Source: Romboutsia faecis | GTDB taxonomy: Bacteria > Bacillota > Clostridia > Peptostreptococcales > Peptostreptococcaceae | Direction of reading: 5' to 3' | DNA: 64,000 nt | NCBI RefSeq assembly: GCF_014323405.1 | Contig: NZ_JACRWE010000002.1 | Location: 496,001-560,000, forward strand | Part shown: positions 17,298 to 26,517 of the stretch, in pieces | How the letters are laid out: the number at the start of each line of letters is the position of its first letter | Position numbering within the stretch: the first letter of the stretch is position 1 | Translations under genes and position numbers: made by a program | The notes under the pieces: generated by a model | The model's database searches: none | Told to the model about the DNA's origin: nothing | Seen by the model: only the letters and a program-made list of their open reading frames with translations

Positions 17298-18293
17298 ATG
17301 AATATTATTGATATAGCTAAGCTTGCAGGAGTATCTAAATCAACTGTATCTAGATACTTAAATGATGGTTATGTAAGTGAAGAAAGTAGAAAAAAAATAC
17401 AAGATGTAATTGATAAAACGGGTTTTGTTCCATCGAATCATGGGAAAACCTTACGTACAAAGAAAACTAATTTAATAGGTATAATACTTCCAAAGATAAG
17501 TTCAGAAACCATTAGTAAAATTGTAGATGGAGTAAGCGAGGAAATTTCTAAAGAAAATTATAATATAATTCTTGGTAATACTGATTTAAGTATAGAAAAA
17601 GAAATCCAATACTTAAAAATATTTAGAAATAAAAATGTTGATGGGGTAATTTTTGTAGCTACTATAATAACTGAAAAACATCTAGAAATAATTAAACAAA
17701 TGAAGGTACCTATTGTTATTGTAGGCCAAAAGGTAGAAGGATATCCTTGTGTATATCATAGTGATTATGAAGCTGCATATGAAATGACAAACTTTTTAAT
17801 AAGAAATAATCATAAAAATATTGCATACATAGGTACTAATGATGAAGATATATCTGCAGGTATTAATAGAAAAGAAGGATTCATTAAATGTTTGCAAGAT
17901 AATAAATTAAAATACGATAAGAATTTAATAAAAGATGCTAACTTTTCACAAGAAGGTGGGTATGAGAAAGCAAAAGAATTGTTAGAGTCTAGAAATGATA
18001 TAGATGCAATATTCTGTGCAACTTATAATATGTCTTTGGGAGTGTTAGAGTACATGAGAGAAAATAACATAAAAATACCAGAGGATGTAAGCTTATGTGC
18101 TATAGGTGATTCTAGGTTTTCGAACTTGATACATCCGACCCTTACGACTATTCAATATTATTACAAAGAAAGTGGAATAAAGAGTAGTCGTATGCTAATT
18201 GATATACTAAAAGGCAACTGTAACAAGGAAAATTTAAAATATATAAAATTAGGATATAACTTTTTAAAAAGAGAAAGTGTAAAAGTGCTATAA
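17298..18293 (+). CDS. scrR: LacI-family sucrose operon repressor
   Basis: A 331-residue LacI/GalR regulator. The helix-turn-helix IIDIAKLAGVSKSTVSRYLN occupies residues 3-22, with the hinge near 45-55 and a periplasmic-binding-like sensor domain thereafter. It precedes the sucrose PTS and hydrolase genes in the same direction. A LacI-type operator (18773-18786) lies in front of those genes, so it almost certainly represses them until a sugar phosphate binds. The text RESVKVL at the end is normal for the group. The specificity is inferred from neighbours. Confidence 0.87.
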   Translation: MNIIDIAKLAGVSKSTVSRYLNDGYVSEESRKKIQDVIDKTGFVPSNHGKTLRTKKTNLIGIILPKISSETISKIVDGVSEEISKENYNIILGNTDLSIEKEIQYLKIFRNKNVDGVIFVATIITEKHLEIIKQMKVPIVIVGQKVEGYPCVYHSDYEAAYEMTNFLIRNNHKNIAYIGTNDEDISAGINRKEGFIKCLQDNKLKYDKNLIKDANFSQEGGYEKAKELLESRNDIDAIFCATYNMSLGVLEYMRENNIKIPEDVSLCAIGDSRFSNLIHPTLTTIQYYYKESGIKSSRMLIDILKGNCNKENLKYIKLGYNFLKRESVKVL

Positions 18294-18312
18294 TAGATAT
18301 AATTATTATTTA

Positions 18313-18326
18313 TGAAAATGTTTACA
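18313..18326. promoter_or_regulatory. Catabolite-responsive element (cre)-like site
   Basis: TGAAAATGTTTACA matches the CcpA cre consensus TGWAANCGNTNWCA except for T in place of the central C. The position between scrR and the sucrose genes suits glucose repression. Confidence 0.55.
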
Positions 18327-18549
18327 GAATTGATTATAGAATATATAATTTAAATATATAGGAGTGTTAAATAATTTAGTTGTTAGTTGAAGTTTTTCGT
18401 ATCATAATAACTTAAAATGATAAACTATTTGAATTAATATTAAATATTTATAACTAATCATTATTGCTTAACATATCCTTTCAATTACATAAGTTATAAG
18501 TCAGATTTAAGCTGTAAGAATTATATTTTAACATAATGGGGGAATATAA

Positions 18550-18618
18550 ATGAATATAACATTAAAAGCTTTATGGGTAAGCTTAATTAGGGGTGAGTTT
18601 TTAGGTTACACTAGATAA
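18550..18618 (+). CDS. 22-residue leader-like peptide upstream of the sucrose operon
   Basis: ATG 18550 follows TGGGGGAATATAA, a good Shine-Dalgarno at proper distance. The frame reads MNITLKALWVSLIRGEFL and four further residues, ending GYTR before TAA. The stop codon lies in the loop region of the hairpin TTACACTA/TAGTGTAA (18606-18633). This arrangement could couple translation to folding of the leader RNA, or the peptide may be functional itself. I recognise no family. The low codon count means chance cannot be excluded. Confidence 0.45.
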   Translation: MNITLKALWVSLIRGEFLGYTR

Positions 18619-18633
18619 AAATTCTTAGTGTAA
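18606..18633 (+). other. Hairpin overlapping the leader-peptide stop
   Basis: TTACACTA (18606-18613) and TAGTGTAA (18626-18633) are exact complements, with further GA/TC pairing inside. TAATTTTAT follows, which is weakly U-rich, so attenuator or processing function is possible. Confidence 0.5.
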
Positions 18634-18772
18634 TAATTTTATAAAGTGAAAATTCTTAACTCAAGAGATTAAAGTGTGTTATATAATTTATAATTAGGGA
18701 ATTTGAGGCTAATTTAAGATTTTAATAAGTATTAATTAAAATTTTAAATTTAGCCAATAAAATTGAAAAATG

Positions 18773-18812
18773 AGGGAACGTTCCCTTAAAATTATTGTGG
18801 GAACGATACCTC
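18773..18812. promoter_or_regulatory. LacI-type operator pair of the sucrose operon
   Basis: AGGGAACGTTCCCT (18773-18786) is a perfect 14-bp palindrome with the central CG of LacI/GalR operators. A second, imperfect copy TGGGAACGATACCTC lies at 18798-18812, about 25 bp further on. Both precede the EIIBC start by less than 100 bp, so ScrR binding would block transcription. Confidence 0.8.
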
Positions 18813-18872
18813 TTAAAAAACTAATACCTGAAATATGAAAATATAATTAATATATAAAAGGAGATGGGGAAA

Positions 18873-20255
18873 ATGAATTATGATGAAACAGCAAAAAATA
18901 TTTTAGTTAATATTGGGGGGGGAGGTAATATAGAATCCGCAACTCATTGTGCAACTAGACTTCGCATAGTAGTAAAAGATGAAGAACTAATAAATAAAGA
19001 GGCAATACAATGTATAAATGGAGTTAAAGGAGTTTTTATTACAGCTGGTCAGCTTCAAATAATATTTGGAACAGGAATAGTAAATAAAGTTTTTGAGGAA
19101 TTTGCAAAGATTGCAAATATAAAAGCAGCTACAAAAGAAGAAGTTAAGCAAGCTTCAGTTAAGAAATCGAATCCACTGCAAAGAGCAATTCGTACATTAG
19201 GGGATATATTTGTTCCTATATTACCTGCAATAGTATCATGTGGTCTAATGATGGGATTTGTTGAAGCTATTAAATTTTTATCATCAGGTGGATATGTAAG
19301 TATAGACATAACAAGCTCATTATTTGTGATGTTAGATTTATTTAGTAGTGCAGCATATACATTTTTACCAATATTAATAGGATTTAGTGCAGCAAAAGTA
19401 TTTGGAGGCAATGTTTATTTAGGTGCTGTAATAGCAATGATAATGATACATCCAAACTTACAGAATGCTTGGACTGTTGCAAGTGAGGGTGTTCTTTCTA
19501 CTCAGCCAGTATGGTTTGGTCTTTATAATATAAAAATGATAGGCTATCAAGGTCATGTAATACCAATAATGATTTCTGTTTTTGTGATGAGCTTTATAGA
19601 AAAGAAACTTCGTAAAATAGTACCATCAATGCTAGACTTATTTGTAACTCCATTAGTTACAGTATTTTTGACAGGATATTTAGCTCTAACAGTAATAGGA
19701 CCTGTTTTCGTTGTGCTTGAAAATGGTATATTAGACGCAGTTCAGTGGCTAATACAAGTTCCTTATGGAATTGGTGGATTTATTATGGGTGGAATATATA
19801 GTGCTACAGTTGTTGCAGGAGTTCACCATATGTATAATATAATCGATTTTGGTCAATTAGCACAGTTTGGATTTAGTTATTTTGTACCAATAGCTTGTGC
19901 AGCAAACATATCTCAAGGTGGAGCAGCATTAGGTGTAGCCTTAAAAACTAAAAGTGCAAAAACAAAGACTTTAGCTTTACCAGCGGCTTTAAGTGCTCTT
20001 TTAGGAATAACAGAACCAGCTATATTTGGGATTAATTTAAGATATGGACGACCATTTGTAGCAGCGGCTATTGGATCAGCATGTGCATCACTTTATGCAG
20101 CAATAGTAGGGCTTGGAGCAACAGGTACAGGTGTTACAGGTATATTTGGAATACTTCTTACTTTACATACACCAATTCAATATATGATTTTATTTGCAAT
20201 AGCATTTTTAGTATCATTGTTACTAACTATTGTATTTGGAATAAAAGAAGGTTAA
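18873..20255 (+). CDS. scrA: Sucrose-type PTS transporter subunit EIIBC
   Basis: A 460-residue PTS permease. The EIIB domain carries the phosphorylated cysteine in ESATHCATRLRI (Cys26); residues from about 100 form the EIIC membrane domain of the glucose/sucrose superfamily, including GAALGVALKTKS and ITEPAIFGINLRYGRPF. It imports sucrose as sucrose-6-phosphate. There is no EIIA domain; a separate EIIA gene closes the operon. ATG 18873 is preferred over ATG 18864, which directly abuts GGAG. GGAG to 18873 has nine bases. Confidence 0.92.
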   Translation: MNYDETAKNILVNIGGGGNIESATHCATRLRIVVKDEELINKEAIQCINGVKGVFITAGQLQIIFGTGIVNKVFEEFAKIANIKAATKEEVKQASVKKSNPLQRAIRTLGDIFVPILPAIVSCGLMMGFVEAIKFLSSGGYVSIDITSSLFVMLDLFSSAAYTFLPILIGFSAAKVFGGNVYLGAVIAMIMIHPNLQNAWTVASEGVLSTQPVWFGLYNIKMIGYQGHVIPIMISVFVMSFIEKKLRKIVPSMLDLFVTPLVTVFLTGYLALTVIGPVFVVLENGILDAVQWLIQVPYGIGGFIMGGIYSATVVAGVHHMYNIIDFGQLAQFGFSYFVPIACAANISQGGAALGVALKTKSAKTKTLALPAALSALLGITEPAIFGINLRYGRPFVAAAIGSACASLYAAIVGLGATGTGVTGIFGILLTLHTPIQYMILFAIAFLVSLLLTIVFGIKEG

Positions 20256-20304
20256 GAAATAGATAATTAATAAATTTCATTACGAATTCAAAAGGAGGTT
20301 ATAG

Positions 20305-21780
20305 ATGAGCATTATTGAAAAAGAATTCACAAGACTGATCGACATTTGTAAAAGTGTAGAAGGAAAAAAAATTAATAATGATCCGTATAGACTAAAATAT
20401 CATTTAATGCCTCCAATAGGTTGGTTAAATGATCCAAACGGTCTTTGCCAATTTAAAGGAGACTATTATATATTTTATCAGTACTCACCATTTGATGTAA
20501 ATGGAGGATTAAAATTATGGGGTCTATATGTTTCTAAGGATTTAGTGAACTGGGAAGATAGGGGAGCAGTTATTTTTCCTGATACAATTTTCGACATTCA
20601 TGGTGTTTATTCAGGTAGCGCATTTGTTGAAGATGATAAAGTATATTTTTTTTACACTGGTAATGTAAAACATTTAGGAAATCATGATTATATATATTCG
20701 GGAAGAGGTCATAATACCATGATGCTTACTAGTGAAGATGGGGTAGGTTTTAGTGAGAAGAAGGTTATTTTAGAAAATATTGATTATCCCGATAATATGA
20801 CATGTCATGTAAGAGATCCTAAAATATTAAAAAAAGATGCTACGTATTATATGATTCTAGGAGCTAGAGATAAAAGTGATAAAGGTTGTATATTATTATA
20901 TAAATCTAATGATTTAAATGATTGGATTTATGTTAATACAATTAGCACAATAGAGAAATTTGGATATATGTGGGAATGTCCTGATTTAATACAGTTAAAA
21001 GATATAGAAACACAAGAAGTTAAATATATGCTTTTAGTATCACCGCAAGGTATAAAGGAAGATGGATATAAGTATAACAATATATATCAAAGCGGATATT
21101 TCTTAGGTGATATGGATTTTGAAAATGGTGAATTTATATTTGATGAATTTATAGAACTAGATAGAGGATTTGATTTTTATGCACCTCAAAGTTTTGTTGA
21201 TGAAAAGGGAAGAACTATATTAATAGGGTGGATGGGACTTCCAGATATTGAAGAAGATTACTATATAAATCCAACATACAAAAATGGATGGATGCATGCA
21301 TTAACTATGCCTAGACAGTTGATACTTGTAAATGGTAAATTACATCAGTTACCAATAAAGGAAATTGAAAAATTAAGAAGGAATAAATTAACTATACACT
21401 TAGAAAGTGTTAAAGAATATGATAAGTTAAAAGGTAGTATTTATGAATTAGAAATAAAGTTTAATAATGAAATAGATAACTTTGAGTTAAGTTTAAAATC
21501 AGACTGCATTATTAACTATTCTAAAGAGGCTAAAGTATTAAGATTAAATCTTGGTAAAAGTGGATATGGAAGATGTAAAAGAGCTGTAAAGATTGGAAAT
21601 CTAGAGGCTTTACGAATATTTGTAGATACATCTAGTATAGAAGTATTTGTAAACTATGGAGAAGAGGTATTTACAAGTCGTATGTATTGTTATGATTTTG
21701 ATGATAAGATAAGTATGAAAGGTAATTTAGATGATGTGAAAATAAATCTATATGAGCTAGGAGAATATAAATATGTATAA
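20305..21780 (+). CDS. scrB: Sucrose-6-phosphate hydrolase (GH32)
   Basis: 491 residues. The GH32 motifs are complete: WLNDPNG (40-46) with nucleophile Asp43, RDP (170-172) with the transition-state Asp, and MWECPDL with the acid/base Glu224. The five-blade propeller is followed by a C-terminal beta-sandwich. It splits sucrose-6-phosphate into glucose-6-phosphate and fructose in the cytoplasm; no signal peptide is present, as expected. It follows the PTS gene by 49 bp with AAAGGAGG, and its last eight bases overlap the fructokinase gene. Confidence 0.95.
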   Translation: MSIIEKEFTRLIDICKSVEGKKINNDPYRLKYHLMPPIGWLNDPNGLCQFKGDYYIFYQYSPFDVNGGLKLWGLYVSKDLVNWEDRGAVIFPDTIFDIHGVYSGSAFVEDDKVYFFYTGNVKHLGNHDYIYSGRGHNTMMLTSEDGVGFSEKKVILENIDYPDNMTCHVRDPKILKKDATYYMILGARDKSDKGCILLYKSNDLNDWIYVNTISTIEKFGYMWECPDLIQLKDIETQEVKYMLLVSPQGIKEDGYKYNNIYQSGYFLGDMDFENGEFIFDEFIELDRGFDFYAPQSFVDEKGRTILIGWMGLPDIEEDYYINPTYKNGWMHALTMPRQLILVNGKLHQLPIKEIEKLRRNKLTIHLESVKEYDKLKGSIYELEIKFNNEIDNFELSLKSDCIINYSKEAKVLRLNLGKSGYGRCKRAVKIGNLEALRIFVDTSSIEVFVNYGEEVFTSRMYCYDFDDKISMKGNLDDVKINLYELGEYKYV

Positions 21781-22738
21781 GGTAATAACAATTGGGGAGG
21801 CATTAATAGATTTTATCCCAAATGAAAAAGGATGTAAGTTAAAAGAAGTTAGTGGATTTGAAAGAATTGCAGGAGGAGCACCAGCTAATGTTGCAGCAGC
21901 AGTTGCTAAACTATCGGGTAATGCTTATTTTATTTCTCAATTAGGAGAAGATGCTTTTGGAGACCATATCATTGATGTATTAAGAGATGCTAATGTTAAT
22001 ACAGATTATATAATGAGGACGGATAAGGCAAATACAGGATTAGCGTTTGTTTCCTTAAAAGAAGATGGAAATAGAGATTTTTCTTTTTATAGGAATCCAA
22101 GTGCAGATTTATTACTTGAAGATAATATGCTTGAAGAAAATTGGTTTGAAAATTGTGGAATACTACATTTTTGTTCTGTAGATCTAGTTGAATCACCAAT
22201 GAAGTATACACACAAAAAAGCTATTGAGTATGCAAGTAAAAATAAATCAATAATAAGCTTTGACCCAAATGTTAGATTACCACTATGGAAATATGAAAAT
22301 GATTGTAGGGATGTAATATTAGAGTTTTTACCACTAGCCAATATACTTAAAATATCTGATGAAGAGTTAGAGTTTATAACTGGGATAAAAGATGAAAATG
22401 ATGCTTTAAAAAGTTTATTCAAAGGCAATGTAAAAGTAGTAATTTATACAAAAGGTGAAGATGGAGCAATATTTATAACAAAGAATAAAGAGACTATGAG
22501 ATTTATAGAAAGTAAAGGTTTAAAGGTAAATGTAGTAGATACTACGGGAGCTGGAGATTCTTTTATAGGATCATTTTTATATCAATTAAGTCAAAAAAAT
22601 ATAATAATAGAAGACTTAGATAATCTAGATTATAATTTAGTAAAAGAAATGCTAGATTTTAGTAATAAATATGCTGCAGATACAACAACTAAAAAGGGTG
22701 CAATCGCAGCAATGTGTACAATAGATGAAATAAAATAA
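21773..22738 (+). CDS. scrK: Fructokinase (PfkB family)
   Basis: A 321-residue ribokinase-like sugar kinase. GGAPANVAAAVAKLSG (34-49) is the substrate-side signature and DTTGAGDSF (256-264) holds the catalytic Asp and anion hole. It phosphorylates the fructose released by the hydrolase. ATG 21773 lies inside the end of scrB, so the two are translationally coupled. Pathway role is secure from context; PfkB members can differ in exact sugar. Confidence 0.92.
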   Translation: MYKVITIGEALIDFIPNEKGCKLKEVSGFERIAGGAPANVAAAVAKLSGNAYFISQLGEDAFGDHIIDVLRDANVNTDYIMRTDKANTGLAFVSLKEDGNRDFSFYRNPSADLLLEDNMLEENWFENCGILHFCSVDLVESPMKYTHKKAIEYASKNKSIISFDPNVRLPLWKYENDCRDVILEFLPLANILKISDEELEFITGIKDENDALKSLFKGNVKVVIYTKGEDGAIFITKNKETMRFIESKGLKVNVVDTTGAGDSFIGSFLYQLSQKNIIIEDLDNLDYNLVKEMLDFSNKYAADTTTKKGAIAAMCTIDEIK

Positions 22739-22761
22739 CATGTTATATAGGAGAGAAAATT

Positions 22762-23274
22762 ATGGGATTATTCGATTTTTTTAAAAAGAAAAAAGAAACA
22801 GTAGAAGAATGTAATAAAGTAGAGTTAAAAGGGATAGTATGTCCAACAAATGGAGAAATTTTAGAGTTATCAGAAGTACCAGATGAAGTGTTCTCTCAAA
22901 AAATGATGGGAGATGGTTTTGCTGTAAAGAGTAATGATGGTATATTTGTATCACCAGTAAGTGGAACAGTAGAGATGATATTTGATACAAAACATGCAAT
23001 AGGATTAAGAAGTAATGATAATATAGAAATACTAGTACATATGGGTATAGATACTGTAAATTTAAATGGTAAAGGTTTTGATGTGTTTGTAAATGTTGGA
23101 GATAAAGTTAAATCAGGCGATAGATTAGCTAAGATGGATGTTGAATATATAAAAGAAAATGCTAAGTCTGATATAACTCCAGTTATATTTACATCATTAG
23201 AAGATTGTAAATCTGTAAAATTAATTACAGGTCAAGCAAAAGTAAAAGAAGAAAATAGAATAGAATTAGTTTAA
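22762..23274 (+). CDS. Free-standing glucose-type PTS EIIA
   Basis: A 170-residue EIIA-Glc domain. The phosphorylated histidine is His93 in ILVHMGIDTV, with the partner His78 in DTKHAIG. A lysine-rich start (GLFDFFKKKK) resembles the amphipathic N-terminus of Crr proteins. It takes phosphate from HPr and passes it to the EIIB cysteine of the sucrose transporter, which lacks its own EIIA. It lies 23 bp after scrK with AGGAG, and the operon terminator follows. It may also serve other EIIA-less glucose-family permeases. Confidence 0.92.
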   Translation: MGLFDFFKKKKETVEECNKVELKGIVCPTNGEILELSEVPDEVFSQKMMGDGFAVKSNDGIFVSPVSGTVEMIFDTKHAIGLRSNDNIEILVHMGIDTVNLNGKGFDVFVNVGDKVKSGDRLAKMDVEYIKENAKSDITPVIFTSLEDCKSVKLITGQAKVKEENRIELV

Positions 23275-23291
23275 TTTTGACTTGAACATAC

Positions 23292-23368
23292 AGCGTAAAA
23301 TATTAAATTCTTTTATAACAGATACTATAAGACTGTAAATTTCAGAGGTTTAATATTTTACGCTTTTC
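23292..23368 (+). terminator. Sucrose operon terminator
   Basis: AGCGTAAAATATTAAA (23292-23307) pairs perfectly over 16 bp with 23349-23364, around a 41-nt loop, and is followed by TTTCTT. Confidence 0.75.
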
Positions 23369-23414
23369 TTTATATAAATCATATAAGAAGTAGAAAAGCA
23401 TACAAAAGTTTTCT

Positions 23415-24200
23415 TTATCTTTTTTTATAATTTATTTTATTATCTTTTGTTTCTATTACAAATTGATTAGTTTTGCCCATTTTGTAGGCTAAATCAATTA
23501 TTTTTTTTTCTTCCTTTGTTAATTGGCGTTCTAGTATTTTCTCGAATTCTTTAAATAATTTCTCGTAATCAATTTCCTTTTTTGTTTTACGCTTTGATTG
23601 TGCAGGTTTTACTGGTGTATAAATATATACATCAGGAACAATATCTGGACTATTTATTTTTATAAATACTTGCGCTGTATAATAAGCATCATTTAATGCA
23701 TCATGATAGGATTTATTTTGTTCTACACCTAGTATTGAAATTGCATTTTGAAGTCCAATACTTTTTCCTGTAGGATTATTAAAATACCTAGAAGCATATT
23801 CTTGAATGTTAATATAAGATTTAGGTAAAGTTTTTGATGGTAGATTATAATAATTTACATTTCTATATAATTCCTTCAAATCACTTGTTCCCCATACACA
23901 TAATACAGACTTTTTTGAGGATATAAACTTTTTAAATTCTTTATAAACTTGAGTAAAATTTGAGGCATCTTTAACATCACTTTTAGTGATACCTGTCATT
24001 TTCTGTATAAATGGGTGAATATCCTTATATATTTCAGGTTTTACATATGCATTAAAAGTATCTATCATATTAAAGTTAGAATCTAATTTAATAGCTCCAA
24101 TTTGAATAATTTCAAAAGGACATCGTTCATTAGACACAGTTTTATTAAGAGTTTTATCAAATCCCTGATTAAACTCTAAATCAAAGACTATATATTCCAT
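23415..24200 (-). CDS. DEDDh-family 3'-5' exonuclease
   Basis: 261 residues. Exo I is VFDLEF (Asp7, Glu9), the middle acidic residue is Asp107 in WGTSDL, and Exo III is SYHDALNDAYYTA with His166 and Asp171, the DnaQ/ERI1-type DEDDh set. The C-terminal 60 residues are lysine/glutamate-rich and likely bind nucleic acid. It resembles KapD/ERI1-like exonucleases of sporulating Firmicutes, but whether it cuts RNA or DNA cannot be told. Single gene, with AGGAGAG before ATG. Confidence 0.85.
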   Translation of the reverse strand: MEYIVFDLEFNQGFDKTLNKTVSNERCPFEIIQIGAIKLDSNFNMIDTFNAYVKPEIYKDIHPFIQKMTGITKSDVKDASNFTQVYKEFKKFISSKKSVLCVWGTSDLKELYRNVNYYNLPSKTLPKSYINIQEYASRYFNNPTGKSIGLQNAISILGVEQNKSYHDALNDAYYTAQVFIKINSPDIVPDVYIYTPVKPAQSKRKTKKEIDYEKLFKEFEKILERQLTKEEKKIIDLAYKMGKTNQFVIETKDNKINYKKR

Positions 24201-24506
24201 ATTTTTCTCTCCTAAAATTTCTTAGAATTTTTTATCATAAAATTCTTTATATAATTAAAAAAATAAGACTATTACAATAAAAAGTTTCTTATAATTAGTA
24301 TACCCTATATTAATAAAAAGTTAAAATATTACTGTAAAAAGAATAGAATTTATTATAGAAAAGTTTGCTTGATAATATTAAGGAAATAAAAGAATATTAA
24401 ATATTGCGAACTTTCAAATCATAAGATATAATAATATAAAGATTAAAACGAATAAAAATAATACAATATAAAAAAATACGGGGGATTAACATCGTAAGGA
24501 GGAGCT
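24201..24506 (+). promoter_or_regulatory. 306-bp region with the glutamine synthetase promoter
   Basis: TTGCGA (24404-24409), a 17-bp spacer and TATAAT (24427-24432) make a good sigma-A promoter 75 bp before the start. The 5' leader holds two Shine-Dalgarno-like runs, CGGGGGA and AAGGAGGAG. I see no riboswitch, T-box or inverted repeat here; the rest is plain AT-rich sequence. Confidence 0.6.
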
Positions 24507-26405
24507 ATGAGTAATTTACTGCATGTAATTGAAAAAGAAAGATATAATGCAAATGAATTAAAATCATTATTAGGAGAACATAAACACATAAAATTTGTTT
24601 CATTAGTAGGGGTAGACTTAGGTGGAAATGCAACTGATGAAAAAATACCAATGGAATTATTTCTAGATGATATAGAAAGTTTTTTATCTTCAGCAGTGCA
24701 AACTGATGGTTCAAGTGTTGAGCTTTATGAAATAGCTACATTAAATAATGCAAAGGTCGATTTAATGCCAGATGAAAGTAGTAGATGGTATGTAGATTAT
24801 AATTTAGAACACATAGATGTAGAGACTAACTTGCCAATAGGTACATTAAAAATACCAGCATTTTTAATACATGATAATAAAAAGGTATGTTCAAGAGGGA
24901 TACTTCAAAAAGCAGATAGCTACTTTAAGACATCATTACTAGAGATATTTGAACAATATCCACATATGATAAATAATATAGGAATAAATGATATAAATGA
25001 AATAGATGATATACTACTAACTTCGGCAACAGAATTAGAATTCTGGGTAAATACTCCAGAAGATAAAGCTGATTTAGAGAAGTTATTTGTATCTCAAAGT
25101 CTAAAGGAACAATATTGGAAGAGAACTCATGGCCTAATAAGAACTTGTTTAGAAAAAACATTAATAACTCTTCAAGCTAAAGGAATATGTCCAGAAATGG
25201 CGCATAAAGAGGTTGGTGGTATACAAAGTACTATAAGTATAGAAGGTAAAACTAATCATGCAATGGAGCAATTAGAAGTATCTTGGAAGTTCTCATCTCC
25301 TCTTCAAGCTGCAGATAATGAGTTAGTAGTAAGAGAAGTAATAGAAGATACATTTACAACTAATGGGCTAGAAGTTACATTTAAAGCTAAACCTATACAT
25401 GGAGTTGCAGGTAGTGGAAAACATACACATGTGGGTGTAAGTGCAAAATTAAAAGATGGAAGCATAAGGAACTTGTTTGCACCTATGGATATGAAAGAAG
25501 ATTACTTAAGTGAAATTGGGTACGGAGCTTTAATGGGATTACTTAATAACTATGAAGTATTAAATCCATTTGTAACATCTACCAATGATGCATTCAACAG
25601 ATTAGTTCCAGGGTTTGAAGCACCAGTTTGTATAGTTACTTCACTAGGCCATACTTATGAAATTCCTTCAAGAAATAGATCAGTACTTGTTGGACTAGTA
25701 AGAGATGCTAAAAATCCAAAAACCTTAAGATTTGAATTAAGATCTCCAAACCCATTATCAAATGCATACTTAGTTATAGCTGGGTGTTACCAAACTATGT
25801 TACATGGAATAAAGGCAGTAGCAGAAAGTAAGCTTTCTACAAAAGAATTAGAGAAAGAACTTTCTAAGGATGTAGGAGAAGATAGCTTCTACTTAGATAA
25901 AGATAGAGCATATAGAGATGAAAATGATGTATTTGAGTTTTATACATTAGAAGAAAGAAATAAACGATTCTCAGCACCACCAGCTACTGTTTATGAAAAT
26001 GTAAGAAACTTAGATATTGAGAAAGATAAATTAGAAGCATTAAAACAAGGTGGAGTATTTAATGATAAAATTATAAACTCTTTTAAAGTTGGTTCAATAG
26101 ATAAATGGAAGAAAGAATTAGGAAATAGAATAATACAAGAATATTCAGATAGAATAAGAAGCTATGTGAAATTACATACAAAAGAAAATATGGATGCATT
26201 AGATGAAGTTAATTGGAATGCAATTTCAGATATTAAATTTAATGTAATGAAGGATACACTGACTAGAAGTTCAATATTTACTCAAATAAGAGATGCAATA
26301 GAAAGTGAAGATTACCAAATAGCTTCAAAATTACAATTAGAATTAGAAAGAAATATGGAAGATGTAGAAAAGTTATATATGCAATATAAAAAGAATATAT
26401 ATTAG
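24507..26405 (+). CDS. glnA: Glutamine synthetase, long clostridial type
   Basis: 632 residues. The catalytic core includes a degenerate beta-grasp start, the Glu-rich ATELEFW motif near 175, GSGKHTHVGVS near 305 (equivalent to the GSGMH ATP site), RLVPGFEAP near 370 and the FELRSPNP arginine motif near 410. The roughly 150-residue helical C-terminal extension makes it much longer than the usual 440-residue GSI. It joins ammonia and glutamate to glutamine using ATP. It stands alone with its own promoter and terminator. Subtype is uncertain; no glnR is adjacent. Confidence 0.9.
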   Translation: MSNLLHVIEKERYNANELKSLLGEHKHIKFVSLVGVDLGGNATDEKIPMELFLDDIESFLSSAVQTDGSSVELYEIATLNNAKVDLMPDESSRWYVDYNLEHIDVETNLPIGTLKIPAFLIHDNKKVCSRGILQKADSYFKTSLLEIFEQYPHMINNIGINDINEIDDILLTSATELEFWVNTPEDKADLEKLFVSQSLKEQYWKRTHGLIRTCLEKTLITLQAKGICPEMAHKEVGGIQSTISIEGKTNHAMEQLEVSWKFSSPLQAADNELVVREVIEDTFTTNGLEVTFKAKPIHGVAGSGKHTHVGVSAKLKDGSIRNLFAPMDMKEDYLSEIGYGALMGLLNNYEVLNPFVTSTNDAFNRLVPGFEAPVCIVTSLGHTYEIPSRNRSVLVGLVRDAKNPKTLRFELRSPNPLSNAYLVIAGCYQTMLHGIKAVAESKLSTKELEKELSKDVGEDSFYLDKDRAYRDENDVFEFYTLEERNKRFSAPPATVYENVRNLDIEKDKLEALKQGGVFNDKIINSFKVGSIDKWKKELGNRIIQEYSDRIRSYVKLHTKENMDALDEVNWNAISDIKFNVMKDTLTRSSIFTQIRDAIESEDYQIASKLQLELERNMEDVEKLYMQYKKNIY

Positions 26406-26406
26406 T

Positions 26407-26450
26407 AAGAAAAAGAGATTTCTCAATTTTGAGGAATCTCTTTCTTTTTT
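26407..26450 (+). terminator. Terminator after glutamine synthetase gene
   Basis: AAAGAGATTTCTC (up to 26424) pairs with GAGGAATCTCTTT from 26431, then TTCTTTTTT. Confidence 0.88.
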
Positions 26451-26517
26451 GATAAAACTGAATAAATATTGTAAAATTAGTCAATATTAATTGGTAGCTG
26501 TAAAAGGAGGATAAAAA

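Larger units (their letters stand above)
18294..18872 (+). other. 579-bp control region before the sucrose operon
   Basis: This stretch holds a cre-like site (18313-18326), a 22-codon reading frame with its own ribosome binding site (18550-18618), a hairpin across its stop (18606-18633) and two LacI-type operator sites (18773-18812). Otherwise it is AT-rich. No terminator with a clear T tract follows scrR, so read-through from scrR into the operon is possible. Confidence 0.7.

Noticed and set aside
24201..24506. Riboswitch or T-box before glutamine synthetase
   Set aside because: No T-box sequence, no glutamine-RNA motif and no regulated terminator. A normal promoter explains the gap.
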